The notes below the pieces were generated by a model, which had not been told where the DNA came from, searched no databases, and saw nothing but the letters and a program-made list of their open reading frames with translations. 61,197 bases of DNA from Methanobrevibacter curvatus (GTDB lineage: Archaea; Methanobacteriota; Methanobacteria; Methanobacteriales; Methanobacteriaceae): NCBI RefSeq assembly GCF_001639295.1, contig NZ_LWMV01000160.1, forward strand, positions 1 through 61,197, read 5' to 3'. The first letter of the stretch is position 1, and each line of letters starts with the position of its first letter. Both the position numbers and the translations under genes were made by a program. This document shows positions 10,076 through 19,221 of the stretch, piece after piece.

Positions 10076-10919
10076 TTATAAAAAATTAGGATATGGGAAT
10101 ATAGATGAGTATAACCTTGATTTTTTAGACACATTACTAAAAACTAATCGTACTTATGATTTTTTCGTAGATTGGAATAAAATTTTTGATAAGTTAGAAA
10201 AAAATGTTGTAGAAATAAATATTTTGAATAGCTTAAGTAAAATATCACCAAATAATATAGAAGACAAATTTAGAGAAATATTAACAAAATATCCTGAATG
10301 TGTTCCATTGTTACCCTTAATTTTAGCTATTAGAGATAAAAATATTGAAGTTTTTGATGCTGAAAAAAAGACAAGTAAAAATATTAACTTTTCTATAGGA
10401 AGATTTGAAATAGATGAAGTTATAACTTTTTCTAAAAATACAGGATTATTAAATCTTTTTACAGAAATAGACGATTTATATTCTTATTTAACAGGAACAG
10501 AAGTAGGTTTAGATACAAATGCCAGGAAAAACAGAAGTGGACATATTTTTGAAGGTATTGTTAAAGAATTTTTAGAAGAAACAATTAAATCCAAACCAGA
10601 TTATATTTTAAAAGTTGAAGATAGCTCTATTAGCCTTGGAAGAGTTAAACGATTTGATTTTGTATTGTACAAAGATAAAAAACCAAAGTTCTTATTTGAA
10701 TGCAATTTTTACAATTCAACTGGAAGCAAGCCAATTGAAACGGCCAATGCATACATAGATTTACAACACAAAATAGAAACCACAGACATGACTTTTATTT
10801 GGATCACTGATGGTATAGGGTGGAAGAAGATGTTTTCCACATTGAAATCAGCATCAAAAAGTATTGAATATGTATTAAATTTTAATATGCTGAAAAATAA
10901 GATTGATTCAATTTTATAA
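10068..10919 (+). CDS. dpnII: Type II restriction endonuclease, DpnII/MboI family (cuts GATC)
   Basis: 283 aa from ATG 10068. Segments match R.DpnII as I remember it: TGTEVGLDTNARKNRSG near residue 140, then VKRFDFVLYKDKKP, LFECNFYNSTGSKP and FIWITDGIGWKKM. The D...E-x-N arrangement (FDFVLY, then FECNFY) is the PD-(D/E)XK-type active site of this family. The product cleaves unmethylated GATC. I prefer ATG 10068 to GTG 10059 because GGTG at 10058-10061 is well placed as its ribosome site. The start overlaps the methylase by eight bases, so translation is likely coupled to complete reading of the methylase. Confidence 0.9.
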   Translation: MVNYKKLGYGNIDEYNLDFLDTLLKTNRTYDFFVDWNKIFDKLEKNVVEINILNSLSKISPNNIEDKFREILTKYPECVPLLPLILAIRDKNIEVFDAEKKTSKNINFSIGRFEIDEVITFSKNTGLLNLFTEIDDLYSYLTGTEVGLDTNARKNRSGHIFEGIVKEFLEETIKSKPDYILKVEDSSISLGRVKRFDFVLYKDKKPKFLFECNFYNSTGSKPIETANAYIDLQHKIETTDMTFIWITDGIGWKKMFSTLKSASKSIEYVLNFNMLKNKIDSIL

Positions 10920-11106
10920 TACTTTTATTGAAAAAATTCGGACTTCTTTCTCTAAATTTTCTAAGAGGAACAGAGTTTTGTTTTTCCTCTAATTCATTGA
11001 ATTTACTTATTTTCCAAAAAAACCCACAATTTTTTACACTCTCCTTTAATAGAAAGTTATAAATATTATCAAAAAGATATTATGAAACTTATCAGTAACA
11101 GATGAA

Positions 11107-11340
11107 ATGAGAACTTTGGCAAATAGATGTATGGCAGAAAAAATTGCGACACCTAAACATTATGCTGACGCATTACATATAGCTATTGTTATGGTTATAG
11201 GTGTAGATGTGCTTGTTAGTTGGAATTTCAAGCATATTATTAATTTTAGTAAGATAAAACTTTTTAGTGCTGTGAATATTCGAGAAGGATATAATATATT
11301 AAAATTGAGAATATCACAGGAGCTGATTAATAATGATTAA
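11107..11340 (+). pseudogene. C-terminal fragment of a PIN-domain toxin
   Basis: 77 codons matching only the second half of a PIN protein: HYADALHIAIVMVIGVDVL, then SWNFKHIINFSKI and VNIREGYNIL. The N-terminal half with the first catalytic acids is missing. An in-frame TGA lies eight codons upstream of the ATG, and the preceding 150 bases do not encode the lost part. The fragment is therefore a relic and unlikely to be a ribonuclease. It sits directly after dpnII. Confidence 0.7.
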
Positions 11341-11578
11341 TACAAATCAACATAATATCAAAAAATCAAGCAATGAAAAAACTTTCGATTGTATAGAATT
11401 TAAAAGACAATTACAAGAAAATGTCTTAAAAGCTAGTAAAGCTAAAAATTCTAAAGAATTCATTGATTTTATAAATAAAGTAGGTATAAAATCTTCATTA
11501 TATAAAAAAAACAATTTTAATCTTATTTACTCAAACAATGTTACTTACAGGCGAATCATACACTTCCGAGTGGAATAA
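11333..11578 (+). CDS. Small protein, probable partner of the degraded PIN toxin
   Basis: 81 aa. The start overlaps the PIN fragment stop by eight bases, as in toxin-antitoxin operons where the antitoxin is second. The FDCIEFKRQLQENVLKASKA stretch looks like the short helical partner proteins often found after such PIN genes (inference from memory). The C-terminus (YRRIIHFRVE) may be foreign: a different frame from about 11540 reads GESYTSEWNNLKKNIENL before stopping near 11640, which suggests a frameshift or fusion. Function unknown. Confidence 0.4.
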   Translation: MINTNQHNIKKSSNEKTFDCIEFKRQLQENVLKASKAKNSKEFIDFINKVGIKSSLYKKNNFNLIYSNNVTYRRIIHFRVE

Positions 11579-11640
11579 CCTCAAAAAAAACATAGAAAAC
11601 TTAAAAATATCCAAAAAATCTTTGATTCAATATGATATAT

Positions 11641-11713
11641 GAATATGCATTTTTATGGGTAAAACTAAATTATAATTACTTAACATTTTATTTTTAAACT
11701 TTCCAATATAAAC
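11641..11713 (+). repeat. Right-end relic of the 34886-36444 IS630-like element
   Basis: The stretch begins GAATATGCATTTTTATGG and ends TTTTTAAACTTTCCAATATA. It aligns over its whole length to the segment between transposase stop and terminus of the IS at 34886-36444. The last 23 bases (11691-11713) are the exact reverse complement of 34886-34908. No transposase coding sequence precedes it, so only the end remains. Together with 8702-8775 it brackets the dpnM-dpnII genes with left-end and right-end sequences in the correct orientation. Confidence 0.75.
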
Positions 11714-11882
11714 GATAATTTCAAATTTTTAAATTTTTACCTATTTTTTCAATGAAAATAGTGATTGCTGATAAGTGTTTTATACTAATTAAATCATGAA
11801 AAATAGATATATTTTTTAGAGATGAAAATAAAAAAGAGATAAATATATACTATTCAAAAATAATATATTAATAGGTGATACA
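11714..11882. promoter_or_regulatory. Promoter region of the second toxin-antitoxin pair
   Basis: TATA-like GATAAATATATACT at about 11839-11852 and GGTGATA at 11874-11880 precede ATG 11883. A short leader of about 20 bases is implied. No gene is seen in this stretch. Confidence 0.5.
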
Positions 11883-12119
11883 ATGACAACTACAAAAATA
11901 TATAAAAATAATCAAACTGTAATTCCTTCAGAAATAAGACAAAAATTCAACATTAAAAAAAATGATTTAATGGATTGGAAAATAACTAAAGATAACAAAA
12001 TAGAAATAGAAATCATAAAACCATTATCATTAAAAGATATGGTAGGTAGATATACTACTGATGAATCTTTTGATGCTGTAAAAGATATTAGGCGAATGAG
12101 AATAGGAGATTATAAATGA
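11883..12119 (+). CDS. AbrB/MazE-type antitoxin (VapB-like), second copy
   Basis: 78 aa with the same fold signature as the antitoxin at 7975 (TTTKIYKNNQTVIPSEIRQK) and a similar tail (LKDMVGRYTTDES). A GGTGA ribosome site lies just upstream. The stop overlaps the toxin start as ATGA. It is expected to autorepress the operon and neutralise the PIN toxin. The C-terminal difference from the first copy makes cross-neutralisation uncertain. Confidence 0.8.
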   Translation: MTTTKIYKNNQTVIPSEIRQKFNIKKNDLMDWKITKDNKIEIEIIKPLSLKDMVGRYTTDESFDAVKDIRRMRIGDYK

Positions 12120-12511
12120 TATTAGTAGATAGTAATTATATAATATCCTTATTCATTGATTCTGAAAAGAACCACAAAAGAGCAAAAAAACTATTTGAAA
12201 GATTATCGGATAATAAATTAGTAATTACTAATACAATACTAATCGAAACTATGAATCTTGTAATTGATAGGTTAAACCATAATATTAAAGCATTAACTGA
12301 AATATACAATATTATAAAAAGGGATTTTAAAATTATTTATGAAGATAAAAATCTAATTGAAAAATCAATGAAAACAGTTATTAAATATAATGGTACAATT
12401 GGATTAGCTGATGCCATATCTATTGAAGTAATGAAAGAGTTAAATATATATGAAATTTTCAGCTTTGATAAACACTTCGATAATAAAGAAAAAATAGTAA
12501 GAATACATTAA
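12116..12511 (+). CDS. PIN-domain ribonuclease toxin (VapC-like), second copy
   Basis: 131 aa with the PIN acids in ILVDSNY (Asp5), ILIETMN (Glu), GLADAIS (Asp) and FSFDKHF (Asp). It is a predicted Mg-dependent RNA endonuclease of unknown target. The four-base ATGA overlap with the antitoxin indicates coupled translation. The similar but diverged pair at 7975-8642 points to an old duplication or separate acquisition. Confidence 0.8.
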   Translation: MILVDSNYIISLFIDSEKNHKRAKKLFERLSDNKLVITNTILIETMNLVIDRLNHNIKALTEIYNIIKRDFKIIYEDKNLIEKSMKTVIKYNGTIGLADAISIEVMKELNIYEIFSFDKHFDNKEKIVRIH

Positions 12512-12787
12512 AATGGTTATAAATAATGACAAGGGATTAAATCAAAAATAAATAATAATCAAAGATATTATAGCATTATACTTATTTTTTAACACATTTT
12601 TTTCTTAAAGCAGTAGGGATAACTATTAAAAACACATTAGATAAAAATTCTATTTCTCATATTAAATTTTTTAAAATGAATTAATTAATTTATAATATAA
12701 ATTAGTTGATTAAAAACATTTTACCAAAAATTGGATAGATAAATATATGCTAAAAAATAGGTATCTAATTATATATTGTTTTTCTAT

Positions 12788-14283
12788 TATAGTGTTAGAC
12801 AAAATTTTTATAAGTAATAAGTTTTATATATTTATATAATATATGGAGCTGTTTTTTTATGGTTAATATGGTTCAAAAGAAAGTTGCGGATTTTTTGTCT
12901 GATGATGAGTTAGAAGAAATTATAAAGAATAATAAAAAGAATTGTAAATTGTTTCAAAAGCTAATTTTTATTAGAGCTGTTAAGAAAGGTTATAAGGTTT
13001 CTGATGCTTGTGATTTTTTACAAATAAGTGAACCTACAGGACATAGATGGTTAGATAACTACAATGAAAAAGGTTTAGCTGGATTAAGTCCTAATTATGA
13101 AAAGGTCGGTAGACCTTCCAAGATGTCAGAGGAAGATAAAGAAGAATTTTTTAAAATAATTGAAAATGAGGATAATTTAACACCTCAAAGAGCTCATTCA
13201 ATCATTAAAAATAGATACAACATCGATTACTCCATAAGACATGTTTGTAGGATTGTTGAAAGCGGAGGATATAACTATGGTAAAGCTTATCAAATATTTT
13301 CACAAAAGCCTGATAATGCTGATAAAGAGCTAAAAAAAACTTAGAAGACATAGATTCTGAAAAAGACATATTAGGTTACTTAGATGAAGTAGGATATTCA
13401 AATAAATGCTATTCAAGGAAAACATACTATAAAAAAAGGAACAAAAAATATTACTATAAGAAATGGTGAATATCTCCCATTAAATGGCTTTGGATTTCAA
13501 ACTAAAATCGGAAACTCCATAATAAAATTCAAATCCACTTCAAAAACATTTGATATAATAACATTCCTTTGTGAAATCCGCATTTATAATATGGAAAAAA
13601 AAGAAACAGCTGCCCAATTACAACTTTTAGTAAACTATCATGAAGAAATTCTTAAAAATATTAGAAATAAAAAAATTAGAAAACAAGATATTAAAAAAGC
13701 AGATGTTAAAAAACAAATAATAGAACAAAAAAGACAAACATTAAACCACACAATCAATAACTTAGCTAACGAAGAAATCACTAATTTATTTGAAGAATAC
13801 GAAAAAGCAGGAAAACTCGATGAATTAATAGATTTAAACAACACAGAAAAAGAAATTGATGACAGAAAACTACTTAAATATCAAAAAAATGAAAGAAAAA
13901 AAGAAACAGAGCGAAAAATCTAATTTACATAACTTTGTTTCTAACTTAACAAAAGAAGACTGGGTTAAAAATTTCAAAGAAGAAAAAAGAATAGTGATAG
14001 TTTTAGACAATGCAAAAATTCATAGAGCCATTCTCACTAAAAAAGTTGCAAAAATACTAAACATTAAATTAGTATTTTTAGAAAAATACTCTTCAGATAT
14101 AAACCCCATAGAAAGAGTATGGTACTCTGTAAAGCATAAATTATCCACAAAATATATCGAAAATGATACTTACTTAAAAGAACTATTTAGACATTATTTC
14201 CACATTTACACGACAAAAAACTCGTAAAATTAAAAATACAAATATAAATCACATTATTTAAAAAATTTTTGTCTTTCACTATA
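12788..14283 (+). mobile_element. Decayed IS630-type insertion sequence with inverted termini
   Basis: The left end TATAGTGTTAGACAAAATTT (from 12788) and the reverse complement of the right end (TATAGTGAAAGACAAAAATT, to 14283) agree at about 18 of 20 bases. Each is bounded by TA, the target dinucleotide of IS630/Tc1 elements. The 1.5-kb interior holds one broken transposase gene. Its ends differ from those of the IS at 34886-36444, so the two elements belong to different lineages. Confidence 0.8.
12859..14227 (+). pseudogene. IS630-family transposase, broken by frameshifts
   Basis: The N-terminal helix-turn-helix part (12859-13344) is intact: ACDFLQISEPTGHRWLDNY, then GRPSKMSEE. A frameshift in the A8 run at 13332-13339 ends it, and LEDIDSEKDILGYLDEVGYS continues in another frame. 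The core resumes near 13460 (NGFGFQTKIGNSIIKF). It runs into a long helical segment (to about 13920), then after another shift into the second half of the DDE domain (IVIVLDNAKIHRA, SSDINPIERVWYSVKHKL). At least two frame changes make it inactive. The helical insertion between catalytic parts also occurs in the 34961-36399 copy. Confidence 0.8.
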
Positions 14284-14595
14284 ATTTTTTCAAAATTAAT
14301 TCATTATTTTAAATTACAATAATTTGGATCTCTTTTTACAAAATATTTCTTAAACAAGATCAGTTTTTTATTTAAAACATATACTTTTTTTAATTTTTTT
14401 AGATCTAAATAAATATTCTTTAAATAGTAAAAAAACACTTAAAATAGCTATTTAATTAACTTAGATATTTTTTTTATAATAAACATTTAAATAAACATTT
14501 AAATAGAATATTAAGCATATATATTTATTATAAAGAGAAAATAACTTATTTATATGATTTTAAAAAACTTTTCTTACAAATGATCAGAGGATAAT
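14284..14595 (+). promoter_or_regulatory. Promoter and ribosome site of the helicase-SMC-radical SAM operon
   Basis: Between the IS end and the first operon gene, the best TATA-like element is CTTATTTATATGA at 14545-14557. It lies about 40 bases before the ATG. AGAGG at 14586-14590 is the ribosome site. No other strong promoter appears before 20497, so 14596-24111 may be one transcript. Confidence 0.45.
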
Positions 14596-16659
14596 ATGAC
14601 TTTAAAAGATCTTAATTTAAAAATTAAATATGACTCGTCATATGATAATATGATCAAAGATTTTTACATTCCCACTCTTTCAAATTCAACTAAATACTAT
14701 CGTTTATCAGGTTTTTTCTCTTCATCAGTTTTAAAAGCTGTAGCAAGAGGAATGGAAGAATTCATTAAAAATAATGGAAAAATGCAGTTGATTTGTTCTG
14801 TCAAACTTCAAAAAGAAGATATTAAAAAAATAGAAGAATTTAATGAAGATCCAGAACAAATTTTAGAAAGCTATTTAATAGATTCTTTAGATGATATTGA
14901 AGATAAATTTACTAAAGACCATGTAGGTGCCTTAGGTTGGATGCTAGTTAAAGGAAACCTTGAAATAAAATTAGCTATTGTTGATAGCAAAGCAGGAATG
15001 TTTCATCAAAAAACTGGAATATTAGAAGATAATGATGGAAATGGAATAGCTTTCTCAGGATCTAATAATGAAACTGAAACTGGATTAATCCACAATGTTG
15101 AAGAATTCAAAGTTTTTAAAAACTGGGATAATGGCAAAGATTGGTTTCAACAAGATAAAAATGATTTTTTAGATTACTGGAACAATGAAAATAAAAAAAC
15201 TAAGGTAATAAATCTTCCAAAAGCTATTAAAAATAAAATAATAGAAATAGCTCCAAAAAATTTTGAAGGATTTAATTTACCAGGATCAGATGAGGATATG
15301 GGATATGAAGAAATAGGTACATTAATTGAAAGACCAAAAGAACCAGAAATTAAATTACGTGACTATCAGGAAGAAGCTATTGAAAAATGGTTTGAAAATG
15401 GTAAAAGAGGCATATTTGAAATGGCTACTGGAACTGGTAAAACTATAACTGCTTTAAGTTGTTTTAAAAAAGTCTATGATGAAGAAGATGATTTGCTTAC
15501 TATAATAGCTGTTCCACAATTACATTTATCTGATCAATGGATTAAAGATTTAAATAAATTTTATCATGGAAAAATAATAGTTGCTTCAAGTAAAAATCAT
15601 AAATGGAAAAAGGAAATTAAAAATACCTTAAGTAACTTTATTTTAGGGATTGAAAAAAAATTAGTTATAGTAACTTCCCATGACTCATTATCATTAGATA
15701 CATTTATTGATTCAATTTTAAAATTCAAAGCTAAAAAACTCTTAATTGTTGATGAAGTTCATGGAATTGGTTCACAATCAAGATTGAAATCTCTTTTAGA
15801 AGATTATGATTATAGATTAGGTTTAAGTGCTACACCTGAAAGATGGTTTGATGATGAAGGCACCAATGCTTTAATGAATTATTTTAGTGGTGTTGTTTTC
15901 ACATTTGACATTGGTGATGCGTTAAACATAATCAATCCTGATACTGGTGAGTTTTATTTAACTCCTTATGTTTATCATCCTGTTGTTGTTGATTTAAATC
16001 AAGAAGAACTGGAATCATATAATTATTATAGTGCAAAAATAGCTAATCTTCTTAATTCAAAGAAGAAAAAAGACAAAGATAAATTAACTACACTTTGTAT
16101 GAAAAGAAAAAATATTATAAATAATGCAGAAGCTAAATATGATAAATTAATTGAAATTTTAGATGAAAATCCAGATATTAAAGATTTAATTGTCTTTTCA
16201 TCCCCACAGCAGCTTGAAACTGTTCAAAAAATACTAAATGATAAAAATATTTCACAGCATAAATTTACATTTATGGAAAAAGTTACTAAGCAAGAAAAAT
16301 ATGGAGGACTAACTGAAAGAGAATATTTAATTAAAAACTTTGAAAATGGAAATTATAGAGCTCTTGTAGCTATGAAATGTTTAGATGAAGGAGTAGACAT
16401 TCCTTCAGCAAGGACAGCTATTATAATGTCAAGTACTTCTAACCCAAGAGAACATGTCCAAAGAAGAGGAAGAATCCTAAGACATTTTCCAGGAAAAAAA
16501 GAAGCAAATATCTATGACATGTTAGTTTTTCCTAATAATTACAACGAATCTACTAAAAAAAGAGTAGAAAGAGAAGCACGAAGATACAGAGAATTTGCTG
16601 TAAATGCAAAGAATTCTATGGAGTGTTTAAATACATTAAAAAGATATATGGGTGATTAG
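14596..16659 (+). CDS. Fusion of phospholipase D-like nuclease domain and superfamily 2 helicase
   Basis: 687 aa. The N-terminal PLD-like domain (residues about 1-200) shows H-x-K (MFHQKTGIL, about residue 134) followed by FSGSNNETETG. The helicase follows: Walker A MATGTGKT near 276, DEVH near 383, SATPER near 411, and motif VI QRRGRILR near 622. It should pump along DNA and could cleave it. From memory, helicases of this build are found with Dnd-type phosphorothioation systems as restriction factors (family recollection, not tested). First gene of a six-gene run. Its stop (TAG) is followed immediately by the ATG of the 57-aa gene. Confidence 0.85.
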   Translation: MTLKDLNLKIKYDSSYDNMIKDFYIPTLSNSTKYYRLSGFFSSSVLKAVARGMEEFIKNNGKMQLICSVKLQKEDIKKIEEFNEDPEQILESYLIDSLDDIEDKFTKDHVGALGWMLVKGNLEIKLAIVDSKAGMFHQKTGILEDNDGNGIAFSGSNNETETGLIHNVEEFKVFKNWDNGKDWFQQDKNDFLDYWNNENKKTKVINLPKAIKNKIIEIAPKNFEGFNLPGSDEDMGYEEIGTLIERPKEPEIKLRDYQEEAIEKWFENGKRGIFEMATGTGKTITALSCFKKVYDEEDDLLTIIAVPQLHLSDQWIKDLNKFYHGKIIVASSKNHKWKKEIKNTLSNFILGIEKKLVIVTSHDSLSLDTFIDSILKFKAKKLLIVDEVHGIGSQSRLKSLLEDYDYRLGLSATPERWFDDEGTNALMNYFSGVVFTFDIGDALNIINPDTGEFYLTPYVYHPVVVDLNQEELESYNYYSAKIANLLNSKKKKDKDKLTTLCMKRKNIINNAEAKYDKLIEILDENPDIKDLIVFSSPQQLETVQKILNDKNISQHKFTFMEKVTKQEKYGGLTEREYLIKNFENGNYRALVAMKCLDEGVDIPSARTAIIMSSTSNPREHVQRRGRILRHFPGKKEANIYDMLVFPNNYNESTKKRVEREARRYREFAVNAKNSMECLNTLKRYMGD

Positions 16660-16833
16660 ATGGTTTTAAAATTAAACCCTGAACTAATAGGATACATAAG
16701 AAATAGCGATTTTGATGAAGATTTAAAACAGTATTTAATTGCTTGTGTGATTTTAGAAGCACAAAGATATAAAACTAAATATCCTTTTTTTATTAAAGAT
16801 TATGATAATATTATAGAAAGGTTTGTTAAGTGA
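16660..16833 (+). CDS. 57-aa protein between helicase and SMC-like ATPase
   Basis: The ATG abuts the helicase stop (TAGATG) and the TGA lies five bases before the GTG of the SMC-like gene, so the frame is squeezed perfectly into the operon. The sequence starts MVLKLNPELIGYIRNSDFDE and is predicted helical, with IACVILEAQRY and an acidic/aromatic tail. There is no signal peptide and no motif I can name. Its place next to an SMC-like ATPase suggests a small structural or bridging subunit (inference). Confidence 0.7.
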   Translation: MVLKLNPELIGYIRNSDFDEDLKQYLIACVILEAQRYKTKYPFFIKDYDNIIERFVK

Positions 16834-16838
16834 TTTGA

Positions 16839-18815
16839 GTGAAATTAAAAACAGTAAAAATATATAATTTTCGACAATATAGGGATGTAGAAATCGATTT
16901 TGCTAGAGAAAAAGATCGAAGTTTCACTGTAATAAGGGGAAATAATGGAACTGGAAAGACTACTCTTCTCAATGCATTAAGTTGGTGTTTATATGGTAAT
17001 GAGATTCATGATTATGGAGATAAATCTACACTAAATATTTGTAATAATAAATCGGCTTTTTTAGCTGAAAATAATCAAACAATCACAGTATCGGTTGAGA
17101 TGGAGTTTGATGATGATAATAAAATTTTAATATTCAAACGAAGTCAAAACTTCCATAAATATCAAGGAGAATTAAGAAAAGATTCGGGCTTAGAATTCGA
17201 AGTTTTTGAACAAGATGAAAATGATGTAAAAATAAGTGCTCAAGATGCATATATTATAGAAAGAAAAATTCCAAAAGAAATTGAAGAATATTTCTTTTTT
17301 GATGGAGCATTATTAACCAAATATTTTTCAGATAGTTCTTCTAAAAAAATTAAAGATTCTATTTTTGAGCTTTCACAACTTAATTTAATTTTAGAAATGG
17401 GTAATCATTTGGATAAATTAATAGCACACTATAACAAAACTTTAAAAAAAATTGCTCCGACTTTAGGTGAAGCAAGCACAAAATTATCTGAGAAGCAAAA
17501 GTTAAAAAATAATAAATTAATTGAATTAGAAGAAGCTAATCGAACTGTAAGTGAAGTAGATAAAAGGCTTAAAAAAATTGACAATGAGTTATTGGATATA
17601 AATTCGGGTAAAGTTTTAAATTTAGTTAAAGAAGATTTAAATTTACAAGAAGATATAGAAAAGTTGGGTAAAGAAATTAATGAATTAGAATCTGAAAGAA
17701 AAAAGCTTATACTTGAAACTTATCCTCTTTTGTTTTCTTATGACTTATTACAAAATTTTTTAGAAATATCTAAAGATGCAAATACAAAAAAATTTATTCC
17801 TGCAAAGTATAAAAAGAGTTTTTTAGAAGATTTACTAACTGATGGAAAATGTATTTGTGGAGTGGATTTGGAAAAACATCAAAACCTTAAAGAAAATTTA
17901 GAAATATTATATAATAAAACACCTAGATATACAAATGAATCAGAAAAGTTAGCTATAGCTACAAATGAAATTAAAAATTTGATTTTAGAAGTTAAAAAAT
18001 TTAAACCTAAAATAAAAAAGATTAAAATGGAGGTTAATGAGAAAAATGAAACTTTAGATAAAAAACTTAAAAGAAGTCAGAATATTCAATCCAAATTGAA
18101 ATCTAATCCAATTGAAAAAATCCAAAAACTTCAAGAAGAAAAAGAATCATTATACAATATCCGAAAAAATAACAATATAAAAATTGGTTCTGTAGATAAA
18201 GAAATAGAAAGGATTAATGAAGATATAAAATTTTGGAATCAAAAGAAAAATCAGGAAGCTAAAGATAGAATTGAAGTCCAAAAGCTTGATGAGAAAATTA
18301 ATTTCGTTGAAAATTCTAAAAATGCAGTTAATAATATACATAACCAATTATCCGAACATATTCATAATAAAGTTGAATCCTTCACTAAAGAAAAATTCAT
18401 CAAAATTCAATGGAAAAAAGATGAATTTATTGATATTAAAATAGATGATAATTATAATGTGTCAATTATTAATAAAATTGGAGAAATAGAAAACCCTTCT
18501 GATCTATCTGATGGAGAAAAATTATGTTTGGGTTTATGTTTTATGTCAGCACTTCATAATATTGCTGGTTTTGATTTGCCTATTATTATGGATACACCAT
18601 TAGGAACTCTTGATAAGGACATAAGACAAAATATTGCTAAATTTTTACCTGAATTTGTCCAAAACAACCAAACTGTTCTATTAGTTACAGGAACTGAATA
18701 TACTGACGATTTTAGGGATATTTTATATGATCATGTTGGAAAGGAATATATTATAGAATGGAATAATTCTGAAGAAGGTAAAGAATCTAAGGTGATTCAA
18801 TATGGCGGAAAGTAG
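16839..18815 (+). CDS. DndD/SMC-like coiled-coil ATPase
   Basis: 658 aa, the usual DndD length. Walker A RGNNGTGKTTLLNAL lies near residue 34. Long coiled-coil arms follow, with a hook-like CICG (Cys near 336) between them. The ABC signature LSDGEKLCLGLC is near 555 and Walker B LPIIMDTPLGTLD near 580. EEYFFFDGALL near residue 150 is typical of DndD and related RecF/Rad50-type proteins. These ATPases act on DNA in modification or restriction complexes. It starts at GTG, five bases after the 57-aa gene, and its end overlaps the next gene by 14 bases. Confidence 0.85.
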   Translation: MKLKTVKIYNFRQYRDVEIDFAREKDRSFTVIRGNNGTGKTTLLNALSWCLYGNEIHDYGDKSTLNICNNKSAFLAENNQTITVSVEMEFDDDNKILIFKRSQNFHKYQGELRKDSGLEFEVFEQDENDVKISAQDAYIIERKIPKEIEEYFFFDGALLTKYFSDSSSKKIKDSIFELSQLNLILEMGNHLDKLIAHYNKTLKKIAPTLGEASTKLSEKQKLKNNKLIELEEANRTVSEVDKRLKKIDNELLDINSGKVLNLVKEDLNLQEDIEKLGKEINELESERKKLILETYPLLFSYDLLQNFLEISKDANTKKFIPAKYKKSFLEDLLTDGKCICGVDLEKHQNLKENLEILYNKTPRYTNESEKLAIATNEIKNLILEVKKFKPKIKKIKMEVNEKNETLDKKLKRSQNIQSKLKSNPIEKIQKLQEEKESLYNIRKNNNIKIGSVDKEIERINEDIKFWNQKKNQEAKDRIEVQKLDEKINFVENSKNAVNNIHNQLSEHIHNKVESFTKEKFIKIQWKKDEFIDIKIDDNYNVSIINKIGEIENPSDLSDGEKLCLGLCFMSALHNIAGFDLPIIMDTPLGTLDKDIRQNIAKFLPEFVQNNQTVLLVTGTEYTDDFRDILYDHVGKEYIIEWNNSEEGKESKVIQYGGK

Positions 18816-19221
18816 AAGAATAATGTATGATGATGAAGATAATGAAATTTATAATAAGTTAAAGACTCAAAAAGTTTTTGATAAAAATAAACAGAATATT
18901 GATTTATTTTCTTTATCTGTAATTTATGGTAAAAAAAATAATATTCAAGGAAATTTTGGACAAGGCAATGTTGGAAGAATAAGAGAATCTACAATAAATT
19001 CTAAACCCCTAAAATATATAATGATGGCGATTGCAGTTGAAGATACTGGATCAATGGAGATTTTAGTTGATGAAAATGAGTATTTTCCAATTTCAGAAAA
19101 ATATGCTAAAGGTGGGCTAGGAATTTTACAATCTGAAATTATCTCTAAAGGGAATGATATTTTAGAGGATATGGAAATAGAAATGATTGAATATTATGAT
19201 TCTAAAAAACTTGATGAATAA
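18802..19221 (+). CDS. Small protein resembling Dnd-associated accessory proteins
   Basis: 139 aa. The start lies 14 bases inside the SMC-like gene. Features visible: KVFDKNKQNIDLFSLSVIYG near residue 25, PLKYIMMAIAVEDTGSMEIL in the middle, and EKYAKGGLGILQSEI near the end. That order, and especially the YA-x-GG-L-x-IL ending, recalls a small protein family annotated as dnd system-associated (from memory, not searched). No catalytic motif is seen. It probably binds the SMC-like ATPase or the target DNA. Confidence 0.5.
   Translation: MAESRRIMYDDEDNEIYNKLKTQKVFDKNKQNIDLFSLSVIYGKKNNIQGNFGQGNVGRIRESTINSKPLKYIMMAIAVEDTGSMEILVDENEYFPISEKYAKGGLGILQSEIISKGNDILEDMEIEMIEYYDSKKLDE

Noticed and set aside
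4887-16659. DISARM system, because a DUF1998 protein and a PLD domain occur in the same island
   Set aside because: In DISARM DUF1998 (DrmB), helicase (DrmA) and PLD (DrmC) are separate adjacent genes. Here the domains are fused differently, 7 kb apart, and no DISARM methylase is present.
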